DNA of 64,000 nt from Blautia sp. MSJ-9 (GCF_018919065.1 NZ_JAHLQG010000011.1:40352-104351); one strand, 5' to 3'; counted from the first letter of the stretch, positions 26,991 through 36,688 are shown. The notes: generated by a model from the letters alone, not told the origin. Program-made: numbers and translations.

Positions 26991-27120
26991 TTTGCAAAAT
27001 TTCTTTCTACATAAAATATCTTTTTTATTATTCTGTTCAGAAAACATATTTCAAAAGTACATTTTTTCCTGTTGAATTATTCATAACTGTGAAGGTACTG
27101 AACAATTACAATTATTCTTA

Positions 27121-28494
27121 TCATTTACCCATACAGAACTTACTGAATATCTCATTAACCAGGTCTTCTCCGACAGACTCGCCAAGAATCTTACCCAGAT
27201 TCTCATACGCATTCATTAAATCAATGGAGAAGAAATCCTCCGGCATGCCCATTTCAATACTGTTTCTCACCAGATCAAGGCTCTTATCTGCCTCTTCCAA
27301 CGCTGCTTTGTGACGGGCATTTGTGATATATACTTCATCATTAAATGACAGATCTCCACCAAAGAACATTTCTTTGATCTGCTCTTCCAGTTCTGTTATC
27401 CCTTTTTCTTCTTTTGCAGAAATCGGGATAACAGGGTGTCCTGTTTTTTCTTTCAGGAGTTCCGGCTGGATCACTGGAGTAAGATCAGTTTTATTATACA
27501 GGATAATTGCTTTTTTTCCAGTAAGCATAGTCATTATTTCTTCGTCATTTTCATCAAGTGGCACGGAAGAATCTACCACATAAAGGATCAGATCTGCATT
27601 CTGCGCCATTTCTCTGGCTCTGTCTACTCCGATTTTTTCCACAATGTCTTTAGTCTCACGGATTCCGGCTGTATCGATGATCTTCAGAGAGATTCCATGA
27701 AGTGTAATATATTCTTCAAGGATATCTCTGGTTGTTCCGGCGATATCTGTTACAATCGCGCGGTTCTCTCCGATCAGAAGATTCAGCAAAGATGATTTTC
27801 CGGCATTTGGCTTTCCAAGGATAACTGTCTGAATCCCCTCCTGGATCATCTTTCCGTCGGAGGAAGTTTTCAACAGCCGCTTCACTTCTTTCTGCTCGTT
27901 ATCCACAACTTCCAGAAGCTGCTGGGGATATCCGTCCAGACTGATGTGTTCCGGATCATCAAGCGCTGATTCGATATATGCAATATGGTAGATCAGTTTC
28001 TCCCTAATCTCGCGGATGGCTTTCTGTACGGAACCTCTGAGCTGGTCCATGGAGCTTCGCAGAGCATATTCGCTCTTTGCATGAATGACATCCATGACTG
28101 CTTCTGCCTGAGACAGATCCATTCGACCATTCAGAAATGCACGCTTGGTAAATTCTCCCGGTTCTGCTATCTGCGCACCATTTTTCAATACAGTTTCGAG
28201 AACTCTGCGCATGGCATAAACACCACCGTGACAGTCGATCTCTACGGTGTCTTCTCCTGTAAAAGTTCTCGGTGCATGCATGATCATGACCAGAACTTCA
28301 TCGATCAGTTCCTCTCCATCATAAATGTATCCATAGTGGATGGTATGAGTCGGAACTTCTTTTATATTTTTCTTTCCGCCTTTAGATCTGTAAACGCGGG
28401 AAATCACATCCATGGCGTTCTCTCCGCTGATGCGGACGATCCCGATTCCGGATGCGCTCATGGCTGTGGAAATTGCTGCTATTGTTGTTTCCAT
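27121..28494 (-). CDS. mnmE: tRNA modification GTPase MnmE
   Basis: A 457-residue protein with an N-terminal THF-binding domain (METTIAAISTAMSASGIGIVRISG), a helical domain, and an inserted G domain with P-loop GKPNAGKSSLLN (near residue 226), switch AGTTRD, DTAG, and NKTD. It ends FCMGK, the C-terminal C(x)GK with the essential cysteine. It works with MnmG on tRNA U34. Length and motifs are all standard. Confidence 0.97.
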   Translation of the reverse strand: METTIAAISTAMSASGIGIVRISGENAMDVISRVYRSKGGKKNIKEVPTHTIHYGYIYDGEELIDEVLVMIMHAPRTFTGEDTVEIDCHGGVYAMRRVLETVLKNGAQIAEPGEFTKRAFLNGRMDLSQAEAVMDVIHAKSEYALRSSMDQLRGSVQKAIREIREKLIYHIAYIESALDDPEHISLDGYPQQLLEVVDNEQKEVKRLLKTSSDGKMIQEGIQTVILGKPNAGKSSLLNLLIGENRAIVTDIAGTTRDILEEYITLHGISLKIIDTAGIRETKDIVEKIGVDRAREMAQNADLILYVVDSSVPLDENDEEIMTMLTGKKAIILYNKTDLTPVIQPELLKEKTGHPVIPISAKEEKGITELEEQIKEMFFGGDLSFNDEVYITNARHKAALEEADKSLDLVRNSIEMGMPEDFFSIDLMNAYENLGKILGESVGEDLVNEIFSKFCMGK

Positions 28495-28902
28495 TTTTCC
28501 TCCTCACTGATTCGAGAAATCAACAAATAAGATAAATACTTGCTACTTTCAGATATTATTTATTACTGTTCATACACTGCTGTCCTGAGATATACAGTGC
28601 GAAAAATATTACTGATAACAGAATAAACAGCATCATTATTTTTCTATATTTTTATGATATCAGGTCTAAAATACTTTTGCTCCTGATATCTTTTTATATA
28701 AATAACAGGAACATTACAAACTATCATTAATCTCCCTGTTATTCATACAAAACCCAATCCGCCAGGGATTTCTACCTGACTTCCTTTAGAATTTTTCACA
28801 AAATAAAAATGTTACTCCAGGCAAAAGTGTACACGCAAAGCTACGTGTTATTCACGCTTTCACCTAGAATAACATTCTTTTTTCTCTTATGCTATTAATT
28901 TA
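28495..28902. other. Non-coding spacer with three long hairpins downstream of khpB
   Basis: No gene. Three inverted repeats follow one another: GATATCAGG/CCTGATATC (28656-28664, 28682-28690), AATAACAGG/CCTGTTATT (28701-28709, 28735-28743), and AATGTTA/TAACATT (28808-28814, 28870-28876). The third has further inner pairing (TC/GA, AGG/CCT, AAAG/CTTT, ACACG/CGTGT). The region lies between khpB and mnmE, both on the - strand. One of the hairpins may be the khpB terminator; the array as a whole is unexplained. Confidence 0.6.
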
Positions 28903-29847
28903 TTAATTTCTTTTCAATTTAACCACTACATGGCGGTATGGCTCTTCGCCCTCGCTTACTGTCTCAACGAATTTGTTTCCCTGAAGAGCTGAATGGATAA
29001 TTCTTCTCTCATAAGGATTCATTGGCTCAAGAATGACCGGTTTACGGGTCTTTCTTACTTTATAAGCGATACCTCTTGCAAGGTTCTCCAGTGTTTCTTT
29101 ACGGCGCTTGCGATAATCTTCGGTATCAAGTTTTACACGGATGTAATTTGATTTTCCTTTGTTTACTACAAGACTTGTCAGATACTGAAGAGAATCAAGA
29201 GTCTGACCTCTCTTACCGATGAGGATACCCATGTCCTCACCCTCGAAATCAACTTCCAGACTTCCGTCTGTTGTGTTGTATTCAGATGTGATCTCTACTT
29301 CTCCGAGATTCATAGAAGCAAATACATCACGCAGGAATTCCTTTGCTCTGTTCTCTACTTCTTTGATCTCTTCCGGATCAGTGATGATCTCTACCGGCTT
29401 CGCTGGTTTTACAGGTTTTGCCGCTTTTTCTCTAATCTGTTTTGACTCTTTGAAATCTTTCTTTGGTTCTCTTGGCTGTTTTTCTTTTGTAGCTTTCTCC
29501 TTTGCAGGTTTCGGCTGTCTTGGTTTCTCAGAAACAGGTTTTGTTTCTCTCTTTTCCTGTTTTACAGGTTCCGGCTTCTTCTCTTCTTTTACAGAAACAA
29601 GTGCTTCTTCTTTGAAAGAATCAAGCTTTACTGTCTCTACGATTTCTTTCATTTCCTGCTCTTCAGAAACCGGTTCAACCTTGCGAACCTTGATAATTGC
29701 AGGCTTGCTTCCGATTCCAAAAAATCCGTTGCTGCCCTCTGTTATTACCTGAATGTCAAGCTGGTCACTGGATACGCCAAGCTCGATACATGCTTTTGTA
29801 ATTGCTTCACTCTTTGTTTTCGCTGAAAACTGGATATAATCCTCCAT
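28903..29847 (-). CDS. khpB: RNA-binding protein KhpB (Jag/SpoIIIJ-associated)
   Basis: A 314-residue protein: N-terminal Jag_N domain (residues 1-50, MEDYIQFSAKTKSEAI), a long Lys/Glu/Pro-rich linker (about 70-155), a KH domain with the GKRGQTLDSLQYL motif, and a C-terminal R3H domain ending in RRIIHSALQ...PYRHVVVKLK. KhpB binds RNA, pairs with KhpA in other Firmicutes, and affects cell envelope synthesis. Located next to yidC as usual. Confidence 0.94.
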   Translation of the reverse strand: MEDYIQFSAKTKSEAITKACIELGVSSDQLDIQVITEGSNGFFGIGSKPAIIKVRKVEPVSEEQEMKEIVETVKLDSFKEEALVSVKEEKKPEPVKQEKRETKPVSEKPRQPKPAKEKATKEKQPREPKKDFKESKQIREKAAKPVKPAKPVEIITDPEEIKEVENRAKEFLRDVFASMNLGEVEITSEYNTTDGSLEVDFEGEDMGILIGKRGQTLDSLQYLTSLVVNKGKSNYIRVKLDTEDYRKRRKETLENLARGIAYKVRKTRKPVILEPMNPYERRIIHSALQGNKFVETVSEGEEPYRHVVVKLKRN

Positions 29848-29867
29848 GCCAACCCCTCCGTTCCTGA

Positions 29868-31169
29868 CTACTTCTTCTTATTACGCTCATCAAATGCTTT
29901 TACCAGATTGGCCTTTGCAGTAATGCTGCCAGATTTTGCATTCTCAGCGTTTTTGTAAGCTTCTTCAACCTTTTTGGCTCTTGTCTCAACATTTGTATTG
30001 CTGCTGCCTTTTTCAATCTTATTGATATTCTTGACGCTCTGATGGGCCTGATTTGTAATCTTCTGAGGTGGAAGTCCCGCTTTCTCACGCTTCTTTTCCA
30101 TCTTCTTCATATTCTCACTGATCAGGTCTTCAATCTGGATCTTATCCATCTTTTTATTGATAACAAACTGCTGCACACTTCTTACTGCTGCACTTGCTAC
30201 CCAGTAAATACCAAGACCTACCGGGAATGTGAAACAGAATACTGCTGACATCAGCGGCATTACCATATTCATTGTCTTCATGGAATTCATCATTGCGTCC
30301 TGCTGTGAATCACCACCCTGCTGTGCTGCCTGAGGCATCAGCTTTATGCTGAGTGTCTGTGTAGCCCATGCAAGAATCGGGATAAGAATCGCAACGATAG
30401 CAAGAAGAACAGATCCACCTACAAAAGCTGCTTTAATATAAGTCAGTGGCTGATCAGCGATATTCAGACCAAAGAAATTCTGTACATGTGAAATCTCTTT
30501 TGCAGTGCTGTTCAGTGTATCAGTAAATCCTGCAAACTGGCTTGTCTCAGCAAGTGCTTTCCACTGAGAAGGTGATAATGCATACAAAAAGTCTGTGACT
30601 GAATTACTTGTAGCTTTACTTCCATCCATAATAAGCTGAACTCTTGTCATCTTATTATCTGTGATAAACTGCTGAAGGATATCTGTATATCCGTTTACAC
30701 CTGTAATACTGGTAACTGCAGATGCAAGGATATCCTTTACACTTCCTACATATGCCGGAATTTTATAAATTACCTGGTATAATGCCATCAAAATAGGGAA
30801 CTGGATTGCAAGCTGTACACAGCTTCCTGTAGGAGATACACCGTATTTCTGATATACAGCCTGTGTTTCCTCCTGCATTTTCTGCATTGCAGCAGTATCG
30901 TTGTTTTTTCCCTTGTACTTCTTCTGAATTTTCTGAAGTTCCGGCTGCATGATCGCACTCAGCTTAGAGAATTTCTGCTGTTTGATCTGCAGTGGGGTCA
31001 TAAGAGCATAAATAAGGATACTGAAGATGATAATACAAATACCAATATTCTGAATTCCAAAGATATTCAGCAATTTGTAAATACCATCCATGATCCACCC
31101 CATAACGGTCGCAAGCTGACCAATGATGGGAGTGCTGCTCTTTGTCGCTAAAATCATTTCCAAGTTCAT
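29868..31169 (-). CDS. yidC: Membrane protein insertase YidC
   Basis: A 433-residue member of the YidC/Oxa1/SpoIIIJ family that inserts proteins in the inner membrane. It has membrane helices near residues 35-60, 125-145, 245-275 and 310-345, with the cytoplasmic loop rich in Lys/Gln after the first. The C-terminal tail is basic and helical. Compared with Bacillus SpoIIIJ (about 260 residues) it is long and lacks a clear lipobox. The start is uncertain: AGGAGG is only two bases from the first ATG, while a TTG two codons in has ideal spacing. Confidence 0.93.
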   Translation of the reverse strand: MNLEMILATKSSTPIIGQLATVMGWIMDGIYKLLNIFGIQNIGICIIIFSILIYALMTPLQIKQQKFSKLSAIMQPELQKIQKKYKGKNNDTAAMQKMQEETQAVYQKYGVSPTGSCVQLAIQFPILMALYQVIYKIPAYVGSVKDILASAVTSITGVNGYTDILQQFITDNKMTRVQLIMDGSKATSNSVTDFLYALSPSQWKALAETSQFAGFTDTLNSTAKEISHVQNFFGLNIADQPLTYIKAAFVGGSVLLAIVAILIPILAWATQTLSIKLMPQAAQQGGDSQQDAMMNSMKTMNMVMPLMSAVFCFTFPVGLGIYWVASAAVRSVQQFVINKKMDKIQIEDLISENMKKMEKKREKAGLPPQKITNQAHQSVKNINKIEKGSSNTNVETRAKKVEEAYKNAENAKSGSITAKANLVKAFDERNKKK

Positions 31170-31244
31170 TTCCTCCTAGAATCCATAAATGACAGGAGGT
31201 TCCTTCGATCGATCAATATTCAATTTTCAAGTACATTCCTGTCT

Positions 31245-31457
31245 TTACGGTACAGGGTCATAGCCTCCATGGGAAAAAGGATTACAGCGAAGTATCCTCC
31301 ATACCGCAAGAAGACTGCCCTTTAATGCACCATATTTTTCGATTGCTTCTAAACCATATTGAGAACATGTGGGAATATAAGGACATTTTGTTCTCTTCAT
31401 CGGTGATATATACTTTTGATAGAGTTTAATTATTCTGATCAGAAACTTCTTTATCAT
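31245..31457 (-). CDS. yidD: Membrane protein insertion efficiency factor YidD
   Basis: A 70-residue protein with the family signature [19 protein letters not shown] and the end [13 protein letters not shown]. It has an amphipathic N-terminal helix and works with YidC. The gene overlaps the rnpA end by 32 bases, the usual arrangement. Confidence 0.95.
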   Translation of the reverse strand: MIKKFLIRIIKLYQKYISPMKRTKCPYIPTCSQYGLEAIEKYGALKGSLLAVWRILRCNPFSHGGYDPVP

Positions 31458-31797
31458 TGTTCTTACCTGCTATGCAGTGCTTGCCTGCTAGATGCATCAG
31501 GGCACTCTCTATCTCATGATAGGTTCTGTCCTTTGCCTGCGGACGTGCAACTACTACAATATCCAAACCATTTTCAAATTCCGCTTCGTTTAACCGATAA
31601 CTCTCTCTTATCAATCTGGTGAGTCTGTGGCGGACCACACTATTCCCTACTTTTTTACTTACTGATATTCCCAGACGATTCTTCATGTACTGATTTTTCA
31701 GTACGTACATCACCAGATACCGATTACCTTTTGATGTTCCATTTTTGTATACTTTTTGAAAATCGTGATTTTTTTTTAAGGACTCTGATCTTTGCAT
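31426..31797 (-). CDS. rnpA: Ribonuclease P protein component
   Basis: Start at 31797 ([13 protein letters not shown]), preceded by AAAGGGGA; the frame is open upstream but without an RBS. The 123-residue product has the conserved [25 protein letters not shown] core that contacts the RNase P RNA. It assists 5' maturation of tRNAs. It follows rpmH on the same transcript. Confidence 0.95.
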   Translation of the reverse strand: MQRSESLKKNHDFQKVYKNGTSKGNRYLVMYVLKNQYMKNRLGISVSKKVGNSVVRHRLTRLIRESYRLNEAEFENGLDIVVVARPQAKDRTYHEIESALMHLAGKHCIAGKNNDKEVSDQNN

Positions 31798-31830
31798 AGA
31801 ATCCCCTTTCATAATCTCTTTTTTAAGAGA

Positions 31831-31858
31831 AGAAAAGACCACATAACTGCGGTCTTAT
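31831..31858 (-). other. Hairpin between rpmH and rnpA
   Basis: AAGACC and GGTCTT pair across ACATAACTGC-type loop sequence (reading either strand), with only a weak T/C run after it on the - strand. Could be an attenuator reducing rnpA relative to rpmH; not certain. Confidence 0.45.
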
Positions 31859-31860
31859 TC

Positions 31861-31995
31861 TTAGGCTGATAAATGCTTTCTTCCTTTTAATCTTCTGGCA
31901 GCTAATACTTTACGACCACCTTTTGTGCTCATACGAGCTCTGAAGCCATGAACTTTCGCTCTAGATCTTTTTTTCGGCTGAAATGTCATTTTCAT
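31861..31995 (-). CDS. rpmH: Ribosomal protein bL34
   Basis: A 44-residue, highly basic protein, [18 protein letters not shown]... ending GRKHLSA, matching L34 along its full length. RBS AAAGGAGGTG is 9 bases before the ATG. It is the first left-arm gene, transcribed away from dnaA in the classic rpmH-dnaA arrangement. Confidence 0.97.
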   Translation of the reverse strand: MKMTFQPKKRSRAKVHGFRARMSTKGGRKVLAARRLKGRKHLSA

Positions 31996-32183
31996 AGGTA
32001 AAGCACCTCCTTTATCTATTATCCATGTTAAATTTTGTAACTTCTCAGTAGTCAGGGAACCTGAATTTCGACTCCAAAATCCCTGCTTACTTCACTTATT
32101 AGAACATCATTTCAATTATATTCATAAAGGGCGGATTCGTCAAGTATTATTTACACAAAGATTTTGTCTGGATTTTTATGAAT

Positions 32184-32435
32184 TGTGGATTACTAAATTG
32201 GTTTACGTAATATTATCCACAATTTGTGGATAACTTGTGGATAACTTGTGGAATACCTGGAAAACTATCCACTTTCTATCCCTGAATTTTACACATATCC
32301 AGAAAAAATTACTTTTATTTCGGTATTTTCGACAGTGCATAAAATTATACACATATTTTTGTGGATTTCAAGTATACGGTGCCGAATTATGTTAATCAAT
32401 ATATCCTTATCCACTGTTATCCACACTAATCCACA
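32184..32435. other. Origin of replication, upstream DnaA-box cluster
   Basis: Exact boxes TTATCCACA at 32213-32221 and 32417-32425 and TGTGGATAA at 32225-32233 and 32236-32244. TTATACACA is at 32345-32353. Near-matches are TGTGGATTA (32184), TGTGGAATA (32247), TGTGGATTT (32360), TTATCCACT (32407) and TAATCCACA (32427). The two TGTGGATAA boxes are 11 bp apart, on the same helix face. The stretch is AT-rich and gene-free. Together with 34006-34261 it forms a bipartite oriC around dnaA, as in Bacillus. Confidence 0.9.
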
Positions 32436-32481
32436 TAAAAAATGGGGATAACTTTTTTTCCACATTTCCATCAAATATTCA

Positions 32482-32508
32482 TTGCGAAAACACCTGTTTT
32501 ATTATAAT
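32482..32508 (+). promoter_or_regulatory. Likely dnaA promoter
   Basis: TATAAT at 32503-32508 with TTGCGA at 32482-32487 (15-base spacing, short). It lies at the end of the DnaA-box cluster, so DnaA autorepression is likely. Confidence 0.5.
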
Positions 32509-32629
32509 ATATATAAGGATATTTATGTCTTTTTTAAAGAATACGGCCGGAGTTTGTGGAAAACATTACTGTTCACACGCTCCAAATACCCTTAAATATA
32601 GAAGTAAAACGAACCGGGAGAACCAAAAA

Positions 32630-33985
32630 ATGAACAAAGTTGTGGAAAAATGGGATGAAATCCTGCAGATCGTCAAAACTGAACATGATCTGTCTGACGT
32701 TTCTTTCAACACTTGGCTGAAACCATTGACAGTTTATGAAGTTGTTGACAATGTAGTCACGATTATCGTGCCATCTGAGCAGGTTGGTCTCAATTATATA
32801 AGTAAGAAGTACAAACTTCCGCTCCAGGTAACGATCAGTGAGGTTACCGGAATGGAAAACTGTGATATTAATTTCATATTACCGGAGGATGTTCCCAAAA
32901 AAGAGACTGTTTCACAGAAAGCACAGTCTCAGGATGCCCGCTGCGAGGAGGCACACCTGAATCCCAAATATACTTTTGACACTTTCGTAGTCGGAAGTAA
33001 CAACAAATTCGCCCAGGCAGCAGCCCTTGCAGTTGCCGAATCTCCTGGAGATACCTATAATCCACTGTTTATCTACGGTGGTGCAGGTCTGGGTAAGACT
33101 CACCTTATGCATTCTATCGCACATTTTATCATTGATCACGATGAGAACAGTAAGGTGCTCTATGTTACCAGTGAGGAATTTACAAACGAGCTGATTGAAA
33201 CAATCCGAAACGGAAATAACTCAGCAATGACCAAATTCCGTGAAAAATACAGAAATATTGATGTTCTTCTGGTCGATGATATTCAGTTTATTATAGGAAA
33301 GGAATCTACACAGGAGGAATTTTTCCATACTTTCAACAGTCTGCACAGTGCGAAAAAGCAGATCATCATTTCCTCAGATAAACCGCCAAAAGATATGGAA
33401 ATCCTGGAAGAACGTTTCCGTTCACGATTCGAATGGGGGCTGATCGCTGACATCACTTTGCCTGATTATGAAACCAGAATGGCAATTCTTCATAAAAAAG
33501 AAGAAATGGATGGCTATGATATTAATGAAGAAGTAATCAAATATATCGCAAACAATATCAAATCCAACATCCGAGAGCTGGAAGGTGCGATCAATAAAGT
33601 TATGGCTTTTGCCAAACTTGAAAAGAAGGAAGTTACACTTGAACTTGCTGAACAGGCACTGAAAGATATTATTTCTCCAGATGAAAAGAAAGTGATCACG
33701 CCGGAATATATTATTTCCATGGTTGCAGAACATTTTGATGTTTCAGTAGACGATCTTTGCGGAAACAAACGTAACTCCAAAATCGTAACCCCTCGTCAGA
33801 TTGCTATGTATCTGTGCAGAGAAATTATCTCAACTCCTTTGAAATCTATCGGAAAATGTCTCGGAAACCGTGACCATACTACAGTTATGCACGGCATTGA
33901 CAAGATTGAAAAAGAAATTTCAAACGACGAAAACCTTAAAAACACAATTGATACCTTAAAGAAAAAGATTAATCCACAGGGATGA
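32630..33985 (+). CDS. dnaA: Chromosomal replication initiator DnaA
   Basis: Start at ATG 32630 (MNKVVEKWDEILQIVK): it has GGGAG upstream and gives 451 residues, the usual length. The open frame extends 35 codons further into the leader. Domain I is residues 1-85. AAA+ domain III has Walker A GGAGLGKTH near residue 150 and Walker B LLVDDIQF near 213. Domain IV has LGNRDHTTVMHGIDKI, which contacts DnaA boxes. It binds the boxes on both sides of its own gene, unwinds the origin and loads the helicase. Confidence 0.98.
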   Translation: MNKVVEKWDEILQIVKTEHDLSDVSFNTWLKPLTVYEVVDNVVTIIVPSEQVGLNYISKKYKLPLQVTISEVTGMENCDINFILPEDVPKKETVSQKAQSQDARCEEAHLNPKYTFDTFVVGSNNKFAQAAALAVAESPGDTYNPLFIYGGAGLGKTHLMHSIAHFIIDHDENSKVLYVTSEEFTNELIETIRNGNNSAMTKFREKYRNIDVLLVDDIQFIIGKESTQEEFFHTFNSLHSAKKQIIISSDKPPKDMEILEERFRSRFEWGLIADITLPDYETRMAILHKKEEMDGYDINEEVIKYIANNIKSNIRELEGAINKVMAFAKLEKKEVTLELAEQALKDIISPDEKKVITPEYIISMVAEHFDVSVDDLCGNKRNSKIVTPRQIAMYLCREIISTPLKSIGKCLGNRDHTTVMHGIDKIEKEISNDENLKNTIDTLKKKINPQG

Positions 33986-34005
33986 GGATAACTGACTGTA
34001 TAACT

Positions 34006-34261
34006 TGTGTATAAGATGTTGATAGAATGTGTATAAGTGTGTATAACTTTCTGCCCCTTTTTTGGCGGTAAATTTGTACACAAGTTATACACATACTTTA
34101 AGCACCTCTTTACACGAAGTTATCCATATTCGAAACCCTTGAAAAATCAGCCTCGAGTAGAGTTTTTCACATATTCACACCCCCTACGGCGGCGACGACG
34201 GATTCCTTTTATATATTTATCTATAAAAAAACCACATCACCCAGAAAGGAAGTTATACACA
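34006..34261. other. Origin of replication, downstream DnaA-box cluster and candidate unwinding region
   Basis: Three TGTGTATAA boxes in direct orientation (34006-34014, 34028-34036, 34038-34046), reverse-oriented TTGTACACA (34074) and TTATACACA (34085-34093), and TTATACACA at 34253-34261, two bases from the dnaN start. Between them are a GC-rich block (about 34180-34203) and an AT-rich block (about 34204-34235, TTTTATATATTTATCTATAAAA), a possible DNA unwinding element. This part occupies the whole dnaA-dnaN gap. Confidence 0.85.
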
Positions 34262-34263
34262 TT

Positions 34264-35379
34264 ATGAAAATTATTTGCCAGAAAAATAACCTGCTCAAAA
34301 GTGTCAGTATCTCACTCAAAGCAGTTCCATCAAAAACTACCATGCCAATTCTTGAATGCATTTTAATAGATGCCACTACTAACCAGATTAAATTTACTAC
34401 CAATGATATGGAACTTGGTATTGAAACAATCGTTGATGGAGTCATTGAAGAAAAGGGTATTATTGCATTGGATGCAAAAATCTTCTATGAAATCATTCGT
34501 CGACTGCCAGATAATGAGGTAACTATTAAAACAGATGAGAAACTTACTGCCACCATTACCTGTGAAAAAGCAAAATTCACAATTCCTGGTAAATCTGGAG
34601 AAGATTTTGCGTATCTCCCAATTATTGAAAGAGAAAAAAGCCTTACTATCTCACAGTTTACTCTTAAAGAAATGATTAGACAGACAATTTTTTCAATTGC
34701 TTCTAATGAAACAAACAAATTAATGACTGGTGAATTATTTGAGATTAAAGATAACTACCTGAAGATTGTATCCCTGGATGGACATCGTATCGCGATCAGA
34801 CGTATGGAACTGAAGAAAGACTATGCTGACCGTAAGGTTGTCGTACCTGGCAAGACTCTGAATGAGATCAGTAAGATCCTTTCTGGTGAAATTGATGATA
34901 TTGTAAATATCTATTTCTCAAAGAACCATATTTTATTTGAGTTTGATCAGACAATCGTTGTATCCAGACTGATCGACGGTGAATATTTCCGTATCGAACA
35001 GATGCTTTCCAGTGATTATGAAACTAAGATCGAGATTAATAAGAAAGAATTCCTGGATTGTATTGACCGTGCTACATTGTTGGTAAGAGAGGGAGAAAAG
35101 AAACCGATCATTATTGAAATTACTGATAATTCTATGGAATTACGTATTGATTCTGCAATGGGTTCCATGAATGAAAATATTGATATCAGTAAGGAGGGCA
35201 AGGATATTCTGATTGGTTTTAACCCGAGATTCCTGATCGATGCACTTAAAGTAATTGACGATGAAACAATCAGTATCTACCTCGTAAATCCAAAAGCACC
35301 ATGCTTTATCAGAGATGATGAGGAGAATTACACATATTTGATTCTGCCTGTAAATATCAACCAGAATCAGACAAGATAA
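34264..35379 (+). CDS. dnaN: DNA polymerase III beta sliding clamp
   Basis: A 371-residue clamp of normal length beginning MKIICQKNNLLKSVSISLKAVPSKTTMPILE. It has the three repeated clamp domains, and the end (LVNPKAPCFIRDDEENYTYLILPV) matches the conserved LMPMR/LILPV C-terminus that lines the partner-binding pocket. It forms a ring dimer that tethers polymerase III to DNA. A DnaA box lies two bases before the ATG, so clamp expression may respond to DnaA. Confidence 0.97.
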   Translation: MKIICQKNNLLKSVSISLKAVPSKTTMPILECILIDATTNQIKFTTNDMELGIETIVDGVIEEKGIIALDAKIFYEIIRRLPDNEVTIKTDEKLTATITCEKAKFTIPGKSGEDFAYLPIIEREKSLTISQFTLKEMIRQTIFSIASNETNKLMTGELFEIKDNYLKIVSLDGHRIAIRRMELKKDYADRKVVVPGKTLNEISKILSGEIDDIVNIYFSKNHILFEFDQTIVVSRLIDGEYFRIEQMLSSDYETKIEINKKEFLDCIDRATLLVREGEKKPIIIEITDNSMELRIDSAMGSMNENIDISKEGKDILIGFNPRFLIDALKVIDDETISIYLVNPKAPCFIRDDEENYTYLILPVNINQNQTR

Positions 35380-35393
35380 GGGAGTAAATGACA

Positions 35394-35603
35394 ATGGAAG
35401 AAATTAAGATCAGAGACGAATTTATAAAATTGGGGCAGTTGCTGAAACTTGCAGATCTCGTTCAGGACGGGGTAGAAGCGAAATATGTGATCAGTGACGG
35501 GCTGGTAAAAGTTAATGGTGAAGTAGATGAGCGTCGCGGACGTAAAGTGTACGAAGGTGATGTTGTTTCTTATGATGGAAAAGAAATCAAAGTGATCAGG
35601 TGA
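35394..35603 (+). CDS. rlbA: S4-domain RNA-binding protein (YaaA/RlbA type)
   Basis: A 69-residue S4-fold protein; start at the second ATG (35394, MEEIKIRDEFIKLGQ), 9 bases from GGGAG, rather than 35388, only 3 bases away. The pattern FIKLGQLLKLADLVQDGVEAKYVISDGLVKVNGEVDERRGRKVYEGD (read in pieces) is the S4 motif with the GGEAK-like turn degenerate. In Bacillus this gene is yaaA between dnaN and recF; it is thought to act in ribosome biogenesis. Confidence 0.92.
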   Translation: MEEIKIRDEFIKLGQLLKLADLVQDGVEAKYVISDGLVKVNGEVDERRGRKVYEGDVVSYDGKEIKVIR

Positions 35604-35607
35604 GCGA

Positions 35608-36684
35608 ATGTATATTGAATCCGTTCAGTTAAAAAATTTCAGGAATTATGAATCTCTGGAACTTGAGCTGGCACCGGGAACGAATATTTTTTATGGAAAT
35701 AATGCCCAGGGAAAGACGAATATTCTGGAAGCACTTTATTTGTGTGGAACAACTAAGTCACATAAAGGAAGCAAGGACAAAGATATGATCCGGTTTGGTG
35801 AGGATGAAGCTCACATCCGAATGATGGTGAACCGAGATGAGCTTTCTTATAAGATTGATATGCACCTGAGGAAGAATAAAGCAAAAGGTGTAGCAATCAA
35901 CGGGCTACCTATCAGAAAGGCTGGGGAATTGTTCGGAGTTGTTAATCTGGTGTTCTTTTCTCCCGAGGATCTGAATATTATAAAAAACGGGCCAGGAGAG
36001 AGAAGAAGGTTTCTTGATCTGGAATTATGCCAGCTGGATAAGATTTATCTTACAGATATTGCATCTTATAATCATATTGTTAACCAGAGAAATAAGCTGT
36101 TGAAAGATATTTATGTCCAGCCTTCTCTGAAAGATACTCTTGAGATCTGGGATATGCAGATGGCAGAGTATGGCCGGCGGATCATTCATAAACGCAGTGA
36201 GTTTATTGATGAATTAAATGAGACGGTAAGACAGATTCATCATAACCTTACAGGAGGTCTGGAAGAACTTGAAGTAATTTATGAACCAAGTGCGGCAGCT
36301 GATGATCTGGAGAATGCGATAAGGGACAGCAGGGAACGGGATATGAGAATGAAGCTGACTTCTGTGGGACCACACAGGGATGATCTCTGTGTCATGGCAA
36401 ATGGAATTGATATTCGCAGATATGGTTCCCAGGGACAGCAGAGAACCGCTGCGCTTTCACTTAAATTATCAGAGATTTATATTGTAAAAAGAAAAATAAA
36501 GGATACGCCGATCCTGTTTCTGGATGATGTTCTTTCTGAGTTGGACAGCAGCAGACAGAATTATCTTCTGGATAGTATCAGTGATATTCAGACATTGATC
36601 ACGTGTACGGGACTGGATGATTTTATCAGTCATCAGTTCCAGATAAATAAGGTGTTTCAGGTAGTTCAGGGCGCAGTAACGTAA
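35608..36684 (+). CDS. recF: DNA replication/repair protein RecF
   Basis: A 358-residue SMC-like ATPase beginning MYIESVQLKNFRNYESLELEL. Walker A is GNNAQGKTNILEA (residues 31-43), the signature SQGQQRTAALSLKL, and Walker B FLDDVLSELD. With RecO and RecR it helps RecA loading at gaps. It lies 4 bases after the S4 gene. In many Firmicutes remB (DUF370) and gyrB follow; here neither does. Confidence 0.96.
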   Translation: MYIESVQLKNFRNYESLELELAPGTNIFYGNNAQGKTNILEALYLCGTTKSHKGSKDKDMIRFGEDEAHIRMMVNRDELSYKIDMHLRKNKAKGVAINGLPIRKAGELFGVVNLVFFSPEDLNIIKNGPGERRRFLDLELCQLDKIYLTDIASYNHIVNQRNKLLKDIYVQPSLKDTLEIWDMQMAEYGRRIIHKRSEFIDELNETVRQIHHNLTGGLEELEVIYEPSAAADDLENAIRDSRERDMRMKLTSVGPHRDDLCVMANGIDIRRYGSQGQQRTAALSLKLSEIYIVKRKIKDTPILFLDDVLSELDSSRQNYLLDSISDIQTLITCTGLDDFISHQFQINKVFQVVQGAVT

Positions 36685-36688
36685 TCTT

